Position numbers and translations under genes: made by a program. From assembly GCA_027575805.1 (NCBI GenBank), contig JANBPU010000025.1, positions 1-64,000 of the forward strand: a stretch of 64,000 nt of DNA, in the 5' to 3' direction. A model generated the notes under the pieces. It was not told the origin of the DNA, did not search any database, and saw nothing but the letters and a program-made list of their open reading frames with translations. Below, one piece after another: positions 35,239-47,088 of this stretch (position 1 is the first letter of the stretch; each line of letters begins with the position of its first letter). The stretch comes from Mycoemilia scoparia. Taxonomy: Eukaryota; Kickxellomycota; Kickxellomycetes; Kickxellales; Kickxellaceae.

Positions 35239-37579
35239 ATGAGCTTTCGTCTTTCTGGCGCTTTGAAGCCTTTTTTTTCTAAGCGTATTCTTTCCTCCAA
35301 ACCACACAACATTCTTTCAAAGGTTAGTAGTCATACATGCGCCCATCCCAATATACCCGTTTGGCTCTATATCGTGTGTCCACGAAGACCGTTTGGTCTA
35401 GCTGCGATCGGCTGAAATGGGCTAAGCCATGTCCAAGAAGGCTTCCATTGTGGTTTGATATCGCTCAAGAGGCTTGGAAAGGCAATTTCTTGCCAAATTT
35501 TCCAGGGCTGAACCCTCTGAGAGTGGCTATCGCATAGCATGAAATGTACATTAGGCTTTAGTAACGTGCACCACCGCACCCTTCTCCTTGACCTTCAAAA
35601 CCACAAGCTTCCTTAGACTACACAAATAGCCACCCTATCATCATGTTAATTTTCCATTTCTAACCATTTCCTCCTTCTGTTGTCACGATTTAAACATATA
35701 GCCTTTTGCAATGACCCAAATTTCCGCCAAGCGCCAATTTGTCTCAGTTCCTTCCATTACTGGTGAACGCACAGACGGAAAGCTGTTTGGACACCAAGAT
35801 AAGCTCGAGCGCCTCCCTGTTCCAGAACTCGAGGACACAGTTGCCAAGTACTTGCGCTCTCTCGAGCCTTTGCTCAGCGAGAGCGAGCTGGCCAACAGCA
35901 AGGCCGCCGCCAAGCAATTCCTTGAATCGCCAATTAGCAAGACCCTCCAGGAGCGGTTGAAGGCTAAGGCCGCTGATCCCAAGGTCCCCAACTGGCTTGA
36001 GGACTGGTGGAATGAGATTGCTTATCTTGGCTACCGCGATCCAGTCGTCCCATTCGTCAGCTACTTCTTCACCTTCAAGGATGACAAGCTTCGTAAGAAG
36101 CAGACCAAGCGTGCTGCTGCCATCATCCGCGCCGCCTTGCAGTTCCGCCGCCAGCTCGTTACCGGTGAGCTCGAGCCTGAAGCCATGAAGAAGCAGCCCA
36201 TCTGCAGCTACTCATACAAATATATGTTCAACGCATGCCGCATTCCCAAAAAGCCATCTGATATTGTTGAGACCTATGATCCTTATGCCAACGAATACAT
36301 CACTGTCGTCCGCAACAACCAATTCTTCTCACTCCCCATCACCAGAGGTTCAGGTGCTGGACAAGAATACCTTTCCGCTGATGAGCTCGAAGCCCAGCTT
36401 GACATAATCAAGGCCAAGGCCGACAGCAATCTCGGTGTCCCCGTCGGTGTTCTTACCAGTGATAACCGTGACAACTGGGCCGATAACCGCCAGAAGCTAA
36501 TTGACGCTAACCCCAAGAACGCCGAACTTTTGGCCGAGATCGAGCGCTCTGCCTTCCTTGTCGCCCTCGACAGCACATCTCCAGTTACCCGTGATGAGCT
36601 CAGCCGCGCATGCTGGCACGGTGATGGCCACAACCGCTTCTACGACAAACCATGCCAATTCATCGTTTTCGAGAACGGAAAGGCTGGATTCATGGGCGAG
36701 CACTCCATGATGGACGGCACCCCAACCTGCCGTCTCAGCGACTATGTTGCTGGTCAAACCTTGAACAACAAAGTCGATCTGGGTGTTTCATCCTCTGGTG
36801 CCCTTCCTGAACCAAAGGCCCTCAACTTTGTTGGCAACTCCGAGGTACTGAAGGCCACTAAGGACGCCGCTGTCAGATTCCAAGGCCTCATTGACGGCCA
36901 CGATCTCAAGGTTTTGGCTTATGAAGGATATGGAAAAACACAAATGACCAAACGCTATGGATACTCTCCTGATGCCTTTGTCCAGATGGTCATCCAGCTC
37001 GGTTACTACAAGCTCTATGGGCGCTCTGATCCCACATATGAAGCTGCCACCACTCGCAAGTTCGCTCACGGTCGCACTGAGACTTGCCGCACTGTTTCCA
37101 ATGACTCTTTGGCCTTTGTCAAGACCATGGAATCTCCCACCGCTACTGTCCAAGACAAGGTTGGTGCCTTCCGTCAAGCCATCAAGTCCCACCTTGCCTA
37201 CATGGCCGAGTGCGTTGAGGGTCGTGGTGTTGATCGTCACATCCTTGGCTTGAAGCTCCTCCTTAAGCCCGATGAGGAGAAGCCTTCATTCTTCACTGAT
37301 CCTGCACTCTCTCGCTCTTGCCACTGGAACTTGTCTACCTCCCAGCTCTCTTCTGAGTACTTTGATGGTTACGGTTGGTCCGAGGTCGTTCCAGACGGCT
37401 ATGGCCTTGCCTACATGATCAAGAAAGATAGCTTCCAGGTCAATGTTGTTTGCGCCAACAACAACCAATACAACCGCAATGCCGAACACTTGCGTCACTG
37501 CTTGAAGGAGGCTGCATCTGATATCCGCTCAGTCCTTGAGGCCGAACTTCTTTCTCGCGAAGTCAAGCCCAAGCTCTAA
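35239..37579 (+). CDS. CAT2: carnitine O-acetyltransferase, mitochondrial/peroxisomal
   Basis: Two exons (35239-35322 and 35702-37579) give 653 residues. It moves acetyl groups between CoA and carnitine, so that acetyl units leave peroxisomes and enter mitochondria. Exon 1 codes only for a basic, hydroxylated leader (MSFRLSGALKPFFSKRILSS), a clear mitochondrial presequence. Exon 2 starts PFAMTQ; its own ATG at 35711 could start a shorter form. Family blocks: LPVPELEDTV, WWNEIAYL, the catalytic His in GEHSMMDGTP (about 361), LAYEGYGK, DPTYEAATTRKFAHGRTE, and GYGLAYMIK. The C terminus PKL resembles a peroxisomal PTS1 (SKL type). Codon use looks strongly biased to C-ending codons, unlike neighbours, as in highly expressed genes. 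An AATAAA is at 37705-37710. Confidence 0.96.
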
Positions 37580-38462
37580 TCTCTAGAAAGCTTGTATTTT
37601 GTTCCCTCGAATCTGTTTACACCTTTCATATGCCCAGCGCACATATTGCAAATTTAATGCTTAGATTTAGTTCTATTACTGTATTACTCTGATTTTAAAT
37701 CCAAAATAAATGGAATTTGACATTTTATTATAATGATAGTGTACTTGGAGTTTAATTTATTTCCTAATTTCGATCTATATGGGTGATTATTTTTGAAGGG
37801 TGAAAGTTCACTAGTTAAACTGGATATCCACTTGACTGTGATTGCGTCTATAATCAGTGGTCACCCTTCAAAAATAATAACTCATATCAGTACTTGGATC
37901 TCCTTTGCATAAGAAGGCAATCCAGCGCAATGAATTGTACTTCTTCATAGGATCCAATAATGCTCAATCTAAAATGGGCCCTGATAACTTTCAAGCAAGT
38001 AATCATAACTTGAACATGAAAGCAGACAAACTATCTTACCCATACCTCTAAACTGTTTCCTTTAAATTGCCAACTACTATAATTACATGGGCAACATACG
38101 TATTCATGGCATCTAGGCTCTTGGTAAGGCATATGCATTTGATTGGTTGTTGATGAATGTGTACAGGAGCCTTAGTCAAGATTACCCCGTATCCTAAAAA
38201 CACATAGAGTAGGGTCAATAAAAGACACAGGAGTTATGGGCTTACACAATGTGTTGTGAATAAAATTTGAGTATGAATCCTGATTTGCTTTTGGTTAAGG
38301 TTGTATTATGTTGTAGCTTTTATCCCCCTCTTTTTTCACTTTGAATTTCCACCACGATTATTATTATTATTACTATTATTATTGCTCACTACTATAATAT
38401 CCTAATAGTTTTTCTTTGTGCCTATCGAGAGCATATTCAGATATTGAGAAATAGTAAAGTGG
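37580..38462. other. intergenic with MITE M4
   Basis: 3' flank of the CAT2 gene, one family M element and the promoter of the Ndc10-like gene. A (TTA)n-like run lies near 38360-38382. Confidence 0.55.
37778..37886 (+). mobile_element. MITE, family M, copy 4
   Basis: Left end TATGGGTGATTATTTTTGAA then GGGTGAAAG; right end CACCCTTCAAAAATAATAACTCATA. About 109 bp. The core AACTGGATATCCA and CTGTGATTGCGTCTATAATCA is close to copy 1. About 200 bases past the CAT2 stop. Confidence 0.87.
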
Positions 38463-41400
38463 ATGGAGGGCTCTTCTCAGGGACATAAGGTCCCTTGTAT
38501 TGTAGTTCCATACTTTGACGTAAAATCCATAAATTTGCAAGGGTGTCTACAGGAAAATGAGGTCGAAATCTCAAATTATGTTTGTAAGTGTTTTTTACAG
38601 TATGAATTAGCAATTAATTAATATTAGCAGTAACTAATTATCAGAATATGTTGTTGTTTTGTTAGCTTCTAAAGATGCAAAATTCAGCTTTCTGGATAAA
38701 ATGGAGGCATTTTATGTTCAGGAATTTCGAAAATTCATTTTAAAGGAATTTAACTGCAGTGAGGCAAATGGAGATATCTTTAATCTTGTTAACGATGATA
38801 CTATATCCCGCTTTTTGGAAAGCTTCAGGAACTCGGGACAATGTAAAAAAGGCGCTAGGAACGAAAACACATATACAGAAACTACCAATGGTGAAACTGG
38901 AAGCCATGATAAGACCATTGATTATAGAAAGCTGCTGAATTGCTATAAAGTGCTAAAGCTGTGGTGGCTAGAGAGATCTTATATTGAAGGGAGGTTTGTA
39001 GAGATCCCATTTGAGAGCGCGGCAGCGGCAGCAGGCGCCGCAGCAGTAGAGGCTATTCAGAATAGAATTTCAATCCCCTCGAATAAACAGCTTTTGAAGG
39101 GAAAGCAGACAGAAACCATCGATACAGATAAGGAGGGCAAATCTATTATAAGGTCAAACTTTTTTTATCCTTTCGGGCAGCTCACGCTATCAGTCATAAA
39201 GCAAGCAGAAAGATATGTTCAAGAAGAAGAAAAAGAGAAGGAAAGGGCTAAGGTTAAAGCTCTATTTGCAAAGAAACAAACAAAGAATAATACTCGTAGG
39301 GTCGTGCTTGATTCATATACTGATGATGAGGAAGAGGATAGTGAAGATGAGTACTTGGACAATAACTTATCCCATGATTCAGACCAAAATGACTACGTTG
39401 AAAATTCTCCGATCAAAGAAAATGTCATCAAAAGAATGTCAAACCTGTTTGATAAAAAACAGCTCAAGGAACTTGCACTGTTAGCATTTGAGGGACACTC
39501 ATTTTCTCAAGACCGTATCCGCTCAGTGATAAATTTTGCTTTATCAACCGCGATTCCTCTAAACGATGTTTCAGGAATTACCCTGGGTAAAGTTCGCTAT
39601 GCAGGCGCATCAAAATTTTCTGCTTCCAAGATCGCGGGCGCCGGTCCAAGAAAGTCTTTTAAAGATTGCAAGAAAATGCTTTTTGTCAATGAGTCGGTGT
39701 ATACTCCAGAAGTAGACTCTCCCTATATTTTACCAATCCTACGTCACCAATCACCGTTACTATGTCCGTGGAATGCGCTTGCTGTTCTACTATTTCACAA
39801 ATATCATATCCTAGAGCACAGCCCGCCTTTATATAGCTCGTTGGATTGGGGACAGTGCCTGCTATTTAGCGGTACCTTATATGAATCAGGCAATAGGGAG
39901 CGAGCTTATGATATCCTTGGAGAGTCTAGATCACAAATCCTGAAATTGCAGAGACGACTCGGTTACAAAGTTTCATTTACCGACGACACAATAAGAAATA
40001 CAATCTTGAAAATGCTGCACAACAGCGGTTTTAAAAAAGATGAAATCATACAGCTTGATAGGTGGAGAAAGGACTTAGAGCTCGAAAATAGAAAAAAGGC
40101 AAAATCACTCGACTTTAAACTGTTCAACTGCATAACCAGGATCGGGGTTAAGAATCTTGACAACACTAGGCTGCTAGGGAAACGGTTTGATGTGGAGCCG
40201 CCACAAGAGCTGCTAAAAGAAATCTTCCCATGGATTGAAAGCGAGCTCAGTTGGATCAAGGAGTTTGGGCCAGTCATCGGTAAGAAGGTTAAGTCATACA
40301 GTAGTGGTAGAGAATGTCCTGCATTTCGAGGTCATATTGAACTTCTCGACGAGCTTCGAAAAACCCTACTACAGGTACGTATGTCACCTATATGTATTGC
40401 TCTACGGAACTGTGATAAACTGTAGTTAGTTTCTATGAAACAGCATTTAATTTAAAAACGATCTAGATAACTTAAACAAGTTGCTACCTTGCACTGAACA
40501 AGTAGGATGCAGCAATATTATTACATTCTGAGGAAACTAGATACATCTGCAAGAACCATCCGGTATTCGGCCATGGGCTATTCAGAAGTCCTGAATTTAA
40601 AGCCTTCCAGCATCGCGTGCTTTATGGTAAAACCAACATTCCACAAGTGGACAAGCCTGTAGTAGAAGCAACAGAGCAGGTACTGATGACGAGCACATCA
40701 ATTATCCCAGCCTCGACGTTTATGTCTAATGCTGAGCACATAAGAAAGAAAATAGGTAACTAATATCTTAACTATTCACTGCACGGTTGATGACCTGTAG
40801 TTGCTTTATATAAATATCCATTAATCTTTATTTTCGCTATCTTAGAAACTATTGAAGCATTTACCAAAAAACTTCGGCAATTCACTCCATCTAAATCCAT
40901 ATTCCGTAAAAGACCAATAGTGGCGCGTGAAGGAAGTACCCTGAATCCCAACTCTGCTCAAACTTCGAAGGACTCTAAAATACGGTCCAAGTACCAATCG
41001 ATTCTTAAGAGGAGTACGGATGATAATAGCGTTGATAAAAAGAAGAAATCTCGCAGATTGATGTTTGATTTACCAGAAAAAAGTCATCGCATAGAGTACA
41101 ATCCAGAAAACCCAATCATATTGCACAGTGACGGGGATGACTCTAATAGTAACCACCAAAGCCAGGCTGAAAACGATGATTGGGGATGGGGGGATGAACC
41201 CGTTAATGATGATTTAAGTGCCTTCAATGATCCCTGGGGAGACGACACAGATCAACCCACCGGTGGTAATGCAGATACATCCGGATGGACAGAAGATTTG
41301 GGTCCTGGTATGAACCATAACATAGCAAAAGATCCGTTGGATGATGTAGAGCCAGGTCTAAAAAGACAAAGTACATTTAGCGAACTTCCTGCTCCCAATA

Positions 41401-43781
41401 GCTTCAATAGAGCTAATGTGTCAAATGTGGATAACGGTTGGGGAGAGCCGACTGCTCACAGTAAAATTATTCAAGAAAGTAACACATCTGGGTGGAATCA
41501 GGGTCAACAGAATACGGATATAAGCACATATCGTAGCCCATCCACAAACAAATCTCCAATTTCCAGACCCGTATCCGCGAACCCAATTGCAGAAAGTGGG
41601 GAAGAGGCTTGGAAACGAAGACGGGCTCTTACTCAGGATCTTGATACAGACAACTGTGATGCTGGATGGGGAATGACTGAGCCAAAGGAACATAATAAAG
41701 TGAAATCGCCAGAAGTCAATCCCAATAAAGTCCCTGTGGCTGCTAACCCGATGGCAGAAAGTGGTGAAGAAGCCTGGAAACGACGGATGGCTCTCACCGA
41801 AAGCCTCAGTAATAATACCAATGACTTTGGACGGGGGAATGTTCAGCCAGATATAAAAGTCAAAGAAAAACGATCAGATAAACCACTTATTGCTGCCGTA
41901 AACCCAATGGCAGAGAGTGGAGAAGAGGCCTGGAAACGGCGGATGGCTCTCACTGAAAGTCTCAGCAATAATACCAATGACAACTTTGGCTGGGGAAATG
42001 TTCATTCAGAGGATACCAAAGGAACCCACCCTAGTAAACCGCATTCCATTCCCGCAAAGCCAATGGCTAACAGTGGAGAAGAAGCTTGGAAACAACGGAA
42101 AGGCACTGGCGAAGGCTTCAATATTAGCAGCAATGATGCTGGACAGCATCAAGGTCGGCAAAAGAAGAAAAAGAAAAAGAACTCCGACCAGTTCAATTCA
42201 AATAAAATGCCTATATCTCCAAGACCAATGTCCGATACAGGAGAGGTGTCCTGGAAACAAGGACAGGCTCGCAGTAAAAGTCCCGGAAATAAAACTGAAG
42301 ATTTTGGATGGGGAATGGTTGAGCCAAAGAAACATAATAAAGTGAAATCGCCAAAAGTCAATCCCAATATAATCCCTGTGGCTGCTAACCCGATGGCAGA
42401 AAGTGGTGAAGAAGCCTGGAAACGACGGATGGCTCTCACTGAAAGTCTCAGTAATAATGCCAATGACTTTGGACGGGGGAATATTCAGCAAGAAATAAAA
42501 GTCAAAGAAAAGCGATCAGATAAACCACTTATTGCTGCCGTAAACCCGATGGCAGAGAGTGGAGAAGAGGCCTGGAAACGGCGGATGGCTCTCACCGAAA
42601 GCCTCAGTAATAATACCAATGACTTTGGATGGGGGGATGTTCAGCCAGATATAAAAGTCAAAGAAAAACGATCAGATAAACCACTGATTGCTGCCGTAAA
42701 CCCAATGGCAGAGAGTGGAGAAGAGGCCTGGAAACGACGGATGGCTCTCACTGAAAGTCTCAGCAATAATACCAATGACAACTTTGGCTGGGGAAATGTT
42801 CATTCAGAGGATGCCAAAGGAACCCACCCTAGTAAACCGCATTCCATTCCCGCAAAGCCAATGGCTAACAGTGGAGAAGAAGCTTGGAAACAACGGAAAG
42901 GCATTGGCGAAGGCTTCAATATTAGTAGCAATGATGCTGGACAGCATCAAGGTCGACAAAAGAAGAAAAAGAAAAAGAACTCCGACCAGTTCAATTCAAA
43001 TAAAATGCCTATATCTCCAAGACCAATGTCCGATACAGGAGAGGTGTCCTGGAAACAAGGACAGGCTCGCAGTAAAAGTCCCGGAAATAAAACTGAAGAT
43101 TTTGGATGGGGAATGGTTGAGCCAAAGAAACATAATAAAGTGAAATCGCCAAAAGTCAATCCCAATATAATCCCTGTGGCTGCTAACCCGATGGCAGAAA
43201 GTGGTGAAGAAGCCTGGAAACGACGGATGGCTCTCACTGAAAGTCTCAGTAATAATGCCAATGACTTTGGACGGGGGAATGTTCAACCAGATATAAAAGT
43301 CAAAGAAAAACGATCAGATAAACCACTGATTGCTGCCGTAAACCCAATGGCAGAGAGTGGAGAAGAGGCCTGGAGACGGCGGATGGCTCTCACCGAAAGC
43401 CTCGATACTAATACCAACGACAACAACAACTTTGGCTTGGGACATATTGAACCAAAAAGGGATACACCGCCAAAACAGGCACTTTTATCCAAAGGTGTAT
43501 GGCGAAATAAATTGCCATTTAACCAGCCTTCTGAAGCTAAAAATTGTCCTAGACCAGCTTGGGATCAAGGTAAAACCGATATAATGGCAAAAGATTGCGC
43601 ATCAAAGGGTAATCACAGCCACTCCTTGGAAGCGGGTGAGATATCAGAATCTGGCAGTGATTCATATGAAAACTTGGATTGGCGAAAAAGAAAAAGCTTT
43701 AATAAATCGTTCTCTGCCAACCTTGTTGCTAAAACCAGCACTAATCCGAGAAATAATGTAGCAGATGATGACTGGGTGTAG
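38463..43781 (+). CDS. Ndc10/Crypton-type DNA-binding protein with a GW-repeat (Argonaute-hook-like) tail
   Basis: Four exons (38463-38583, 38666-40374, 40506-40755, 40846-43781) join in phase to 1671 residues. The N-terminal half resembles the tyrosine-recombinase-derived Ndc10 domain of fungal Cryptons and CBF3: RHQSPLLCPWNALAVLLFHKY near 400 (reported as separate blocks RHQSPLLCP and ALAVLLFHKYH), HNSGFKKDEIIQLDRW near 495, FPWIESELSWI near 561, then exon 3 with HPVFGHGLFRSPEFKAF. The recombinase His and nucleophile Tyr are not obvious, so it may bind DNA without cutting. The C-terminal half (from about 805) is disordered: DDWGWGDE, DPWGDD, SGWTED, NGWGEP, then about twelve repeats (937-1571) of PMAESGEEAWKRRMALTES ending in DFGWGN-type units. 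Inferred: a DNA- or chromatin-bound platform that recruits Argonaute. Alternative: a Crypton still mobile, or an unrelated Trp-rich scaffold. Confidence 0.75.
41742..43340 (+). repeat. two near-identical tandem copies of a 798-bp coding unit
   Basis: Sequence from about 41742 to 42540 recurs 798 bases further on, to about 43340, with few differences (e.g. GATACC/GATGCC, GGCACT/GGCATT, AGACGGAAAGG kept). 798 is a multiple of three (266 codons), so the frame is kept. Each copy holds five repeat units of the GW-rich tail. Shorter, older repeats flank them. Confidence 0.85.
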
Positions 43782-44248
43782 AGTAAGAACAAGCCCATAT
43801 TGTTCTCCTAAATATAAATGATTAAAGAAACTTTTTTGAGGACCACTCACAATTTTATGATATAAATATTGTGTTGTCATGAATAACTGACGTTATTGCG
43901 CTACAGCCAAATATCATTCTAGGTCATATATAAATATTTTAGTGTTTTATTTTTAAAAACACGATAGCTTATAAAATACACAATTTTTGCTTAGCATAGA
44001 ATCCATCTTTATTATATCTTTATAAATTCATATATTATTGAGAATCCTATAGTTTTGTTTCCCACTTGAACTAATAGTAAAAAATGAAATGAAATGTCGT
44101 TAATTTAAGTAATAGTAGCACTTTCTAAAAGCATAAATTACTCTGGATGTTACCAATATCTAGAAGAAAGTGTGCTCAACTAAAGCATGAGTAAAGAGGG
44201 AGAGGGATATATTAAAAAGAAAGTAATGGTTCAAGGGGATTGGAAGGA
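43782..44248. other. intergenic, convergent 3' ends
   Basis: AT-rich. Separates the stop codons of the Ndc10-like gene and the ceramide synthase gene. Nothing else seen. Confidence 0.5.
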
Positions 44249-45534
44249 CTAATTGGTTTTCTTTTTTGCAGATGCGGATGTATCATCAGAGTCGCCTTCA
44301 GTATCGCTACGAGTATCATCAATGTTCCAAGCAAAGACGATGTTGTATATTATTTTCAGAATTAAATATAGCCAGTACAGAAGCAAGACTTGAAGCAAGC
44401 CAAGAAGGGCAGTGAATCCCCAGACAACATATTCATTGAAATATGAGAAGCGCTCTGGCTTCCAGCTGTCAAGATCGATATACACTGAGGATTCGTAAAA
44501 GGCGCTCCACATGATAATAATGTACAGATAATGGCGTGTGTATATCCAGGACAAGACAAAAAAGCTGAATATGTATACTGTGGGCTTTTCGATTTTTAGG
44601 TATCTCATGCATTTGGCCAGTGTGAGCCAAATATCGGCAAAATCCATGGTTATAAGGACTGCGTTTCCGACTCTTGTGTATGACATCCAGTATGAGAACA
44701 CCAGAAGCATGCAAGTGACGATGTGATGTGCAAACATGACTAGAAAGTCCTTGCGGCGCTCCTCAATATTGAGAACAAAGATTTGCTGGAACCAGAATCC
44801 CATCTGTATAAGATAGTACCATTTCATCATGGGCGGCATGGCTGCGTGGTCTGACGGATAGTTAATCCAAAAATGCCTGGTATCCATCCAGTGCGGGCAC
44901 TGGGACATGACATAAAGCCCAGCTGGAAATGAGATCGAATAGTATATGGTCAACCACCCTTGTTCGGCAAATCTAACCAAATCCTTGGGTTTCTGAACGC
45001 CATACATTCTAGCAAAGGGCATTAGAATATAGTTCATCACCATATTACGTAAAAACGTGAATCCAAGGATCCAGAATAAAACAACGTAGATGTCGCTGCC
45101 TCCACGGTAGTAACGCACGTCATCACTGCCTTCGTGTCTTGGTAAAAAACTGCCAGAATATCCCGAGGAATCATAGGAAAGCTGATATATTTTGCTGGTA
45201 TTGAAAAACCCAAGCTGGCCGCCAAGGAAAGTGCCAAAAAGTAGCGCTCCGGACCACACTATAAACTCATACAAATAGGCATCGCATGTGTTAGCACAAT
45301 CGTCAAAAGGATGTGCATCGTTTTAGTGAGCTTTTAAACTTTGTACTCACGCCCTTGCTTCTCAACAAAAAAGTTCGCTATAGAGTCGTCACCCTTGGTG
45401 GCTTTATTGCTTTCAGAAGATGCAATGCCGCCGCCATTAGTAGTGGCTGCTGTGGCAAGTTTCTTCTCAATCAAGCTAACATCCGATGGTGCCTTGCTGC
45501 CCCCTTGAACCCTACTTCTTGTTTTAGCGGCCAT
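44249..45534 (-). CDS. ceramide synthase (Lag1/Lac1 family, TLC domain)
   Basis: Two exons (45534-45351 and 45258-44249; donor GTGAGT, acceptor TTTATAG) give 397 residues. It joins a fatty acyl-CoA to a sphingoid base in the endoplasmic reticulum. Several membrane segments are visible from residue 62. The Lag1 motif is clear: FAHHIVTCMLLVFSYW (His pair near 238), then GNAVLITMDFADIWLTLAKC and KYL-like MRYLKIE. WFQQIFVLNIEERRKDF precedes it, as in fungal members. The first exon encodes a soluble Ala/Lys/Ser-rich N terminus and the acidic/Ser tail (DTEGDSDDTSAS) ends in KKKTN, a possible ER-retrieval signal. The usual fungal pair of paralogues is not seen here. Confidence 0.95.
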
Positions 45535-47088
45535 TATTGTTACTGTTGCTGTTGCTATATTTTGTGATAGTCGTCAGTGTGTGTGTGTGTGTGTGCGTCT
45601 TGTCCTTCTGCTCTATACTATCCTTGTACTATTCAAGTTGGAATTCTAACCAGTTACACGCTCCACGTATATACAATACTGTATTTCTATGCACACATTG
45701 GCAATTCAAACCATTATTTGTACTAGCACTCCAAGAAATGTGCGGCCACAACAAAAAATATACATTTACCCCTGGGTATCACGAAAACTTACATATGTAT
45801 CCTGAGTCTATTGGTCAAGTCCCAAAAATGCGTCTGTCCACAGCCCGCGCGACACCTTTATAAATGCAGGTTTAAATGCGAAGGGGGCAGTGGGTTGAAA
45901 GAGTAAAAATGTAAAACCAATTGTAAAACAAATGTTGCCTGGACACTGAGATGGCCTGCTTTAACGCCTGGTTTTCACAGCCCAGCTGCGATATGCTTTT
46001 GGATTGTGGCACTTGACTCTGGAGCGGCCAAACAGAAACACTGATCGTATTTTGGATATTTTGATAGACGCTTTAAGGGCAGTGGCAACAGCGGCCTGAA
46101 AACGCAAACCAGGGGCCATCATGCGTGCAAGACCAACATTCCTGCTGTTTACCCTTGTCTAAATGTCGTTTTGCAATGCCGTTTAATAACTTGATCCGAT
46201 TATCCATTTAGTTTTATTCTCTAAAGTCGGGCTGGTAAGGAATTGCTTTCAAACCCTACCATCTGCTATCACCCGAGGTTCCTTTTGAGATGAACATTAT
46301 GTCAAGCATACCACAATCTTTACAATTAGACGCCATAGTAGATAACACACGTTTACAGCTTCTCTCTTAACAAGCATCAACCATTCCGCCCATGGAATAT
46401 ATACATTGTAAACCATAAAAACGTGTCTCTTCACGCTGTATCCAGGTTTCAGATGGACTGGATAGAGTTTTTTAAAGGCTGTTTTTATTGGCTGTTCAGG
46501 CTAATTAGCGATCATTCTCAATGCAATGAACGTCTTTTATAGAGGGTTATGGTTATGAATGATGGGGAAGTTCGAAAGAGAAGGCTATTGGCTTCCATCC
46601 AACCATAGTGTTTGAAAACACCGATAAAAACGTCCTTTTATTTTGCCTGCTTTATAATTTGTATGCCACTTTTTTAGACCGCTTCAGATAAAAACAAACC
46701 ATGATGGTATCTCTTTTACCAAGGATTCGCACTGCGGCAATGTTAGCCCATTCATAAAGGAAGTGTGACTGGTATAGCCTGGTTCTATTTGGGATAAAAC
46801 AAACACTAGGAATAAAGCCTGCCTGATTCCTCATCAGAAAGGGGTCACCCCATAAATATTTCGCCATTCCATCTTCACTGCCCCGCTATTATCAAAGACC
46901 ATCTGGAGTTGGCCCATATAAATGCATTGCAAGGAATCACATTTTCAAAATATTTTTCATTACATGTTGCTCTTATTAAAGCATTGTTGTTAAATATAAG
47001 AGCCATTTCAGAATGTTAAATGGAACAATAAAAGACCTGCTGATATTTATGCTAGACAAACTAAAATGGACAATTACGCTAGCCACAT
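45535..47088. other. intergenic, ceramide synthase promoter and PGM 3' flank
   Basis: A TG microsatellite at about 45574-45596 lies 40 bases before the ceramide synthase start. The rest has no recognised repeat or gene; the frame at 46652-46867 is not protein-like. Confidence 0.5.

Noticed and set aside
42149..43261. Pairs of identical 142- and 104-codon frames in the GW repeat region
   Set aside because: Shadows of the duplicated 798-bp coding unit, not separate genes.
41742..43340. Possible CRISPR-like or satellite array
   Set aside because: Repeat periods are multiples of three, in frame with a long coding exon; this is a coding repeat in a eukaryote.
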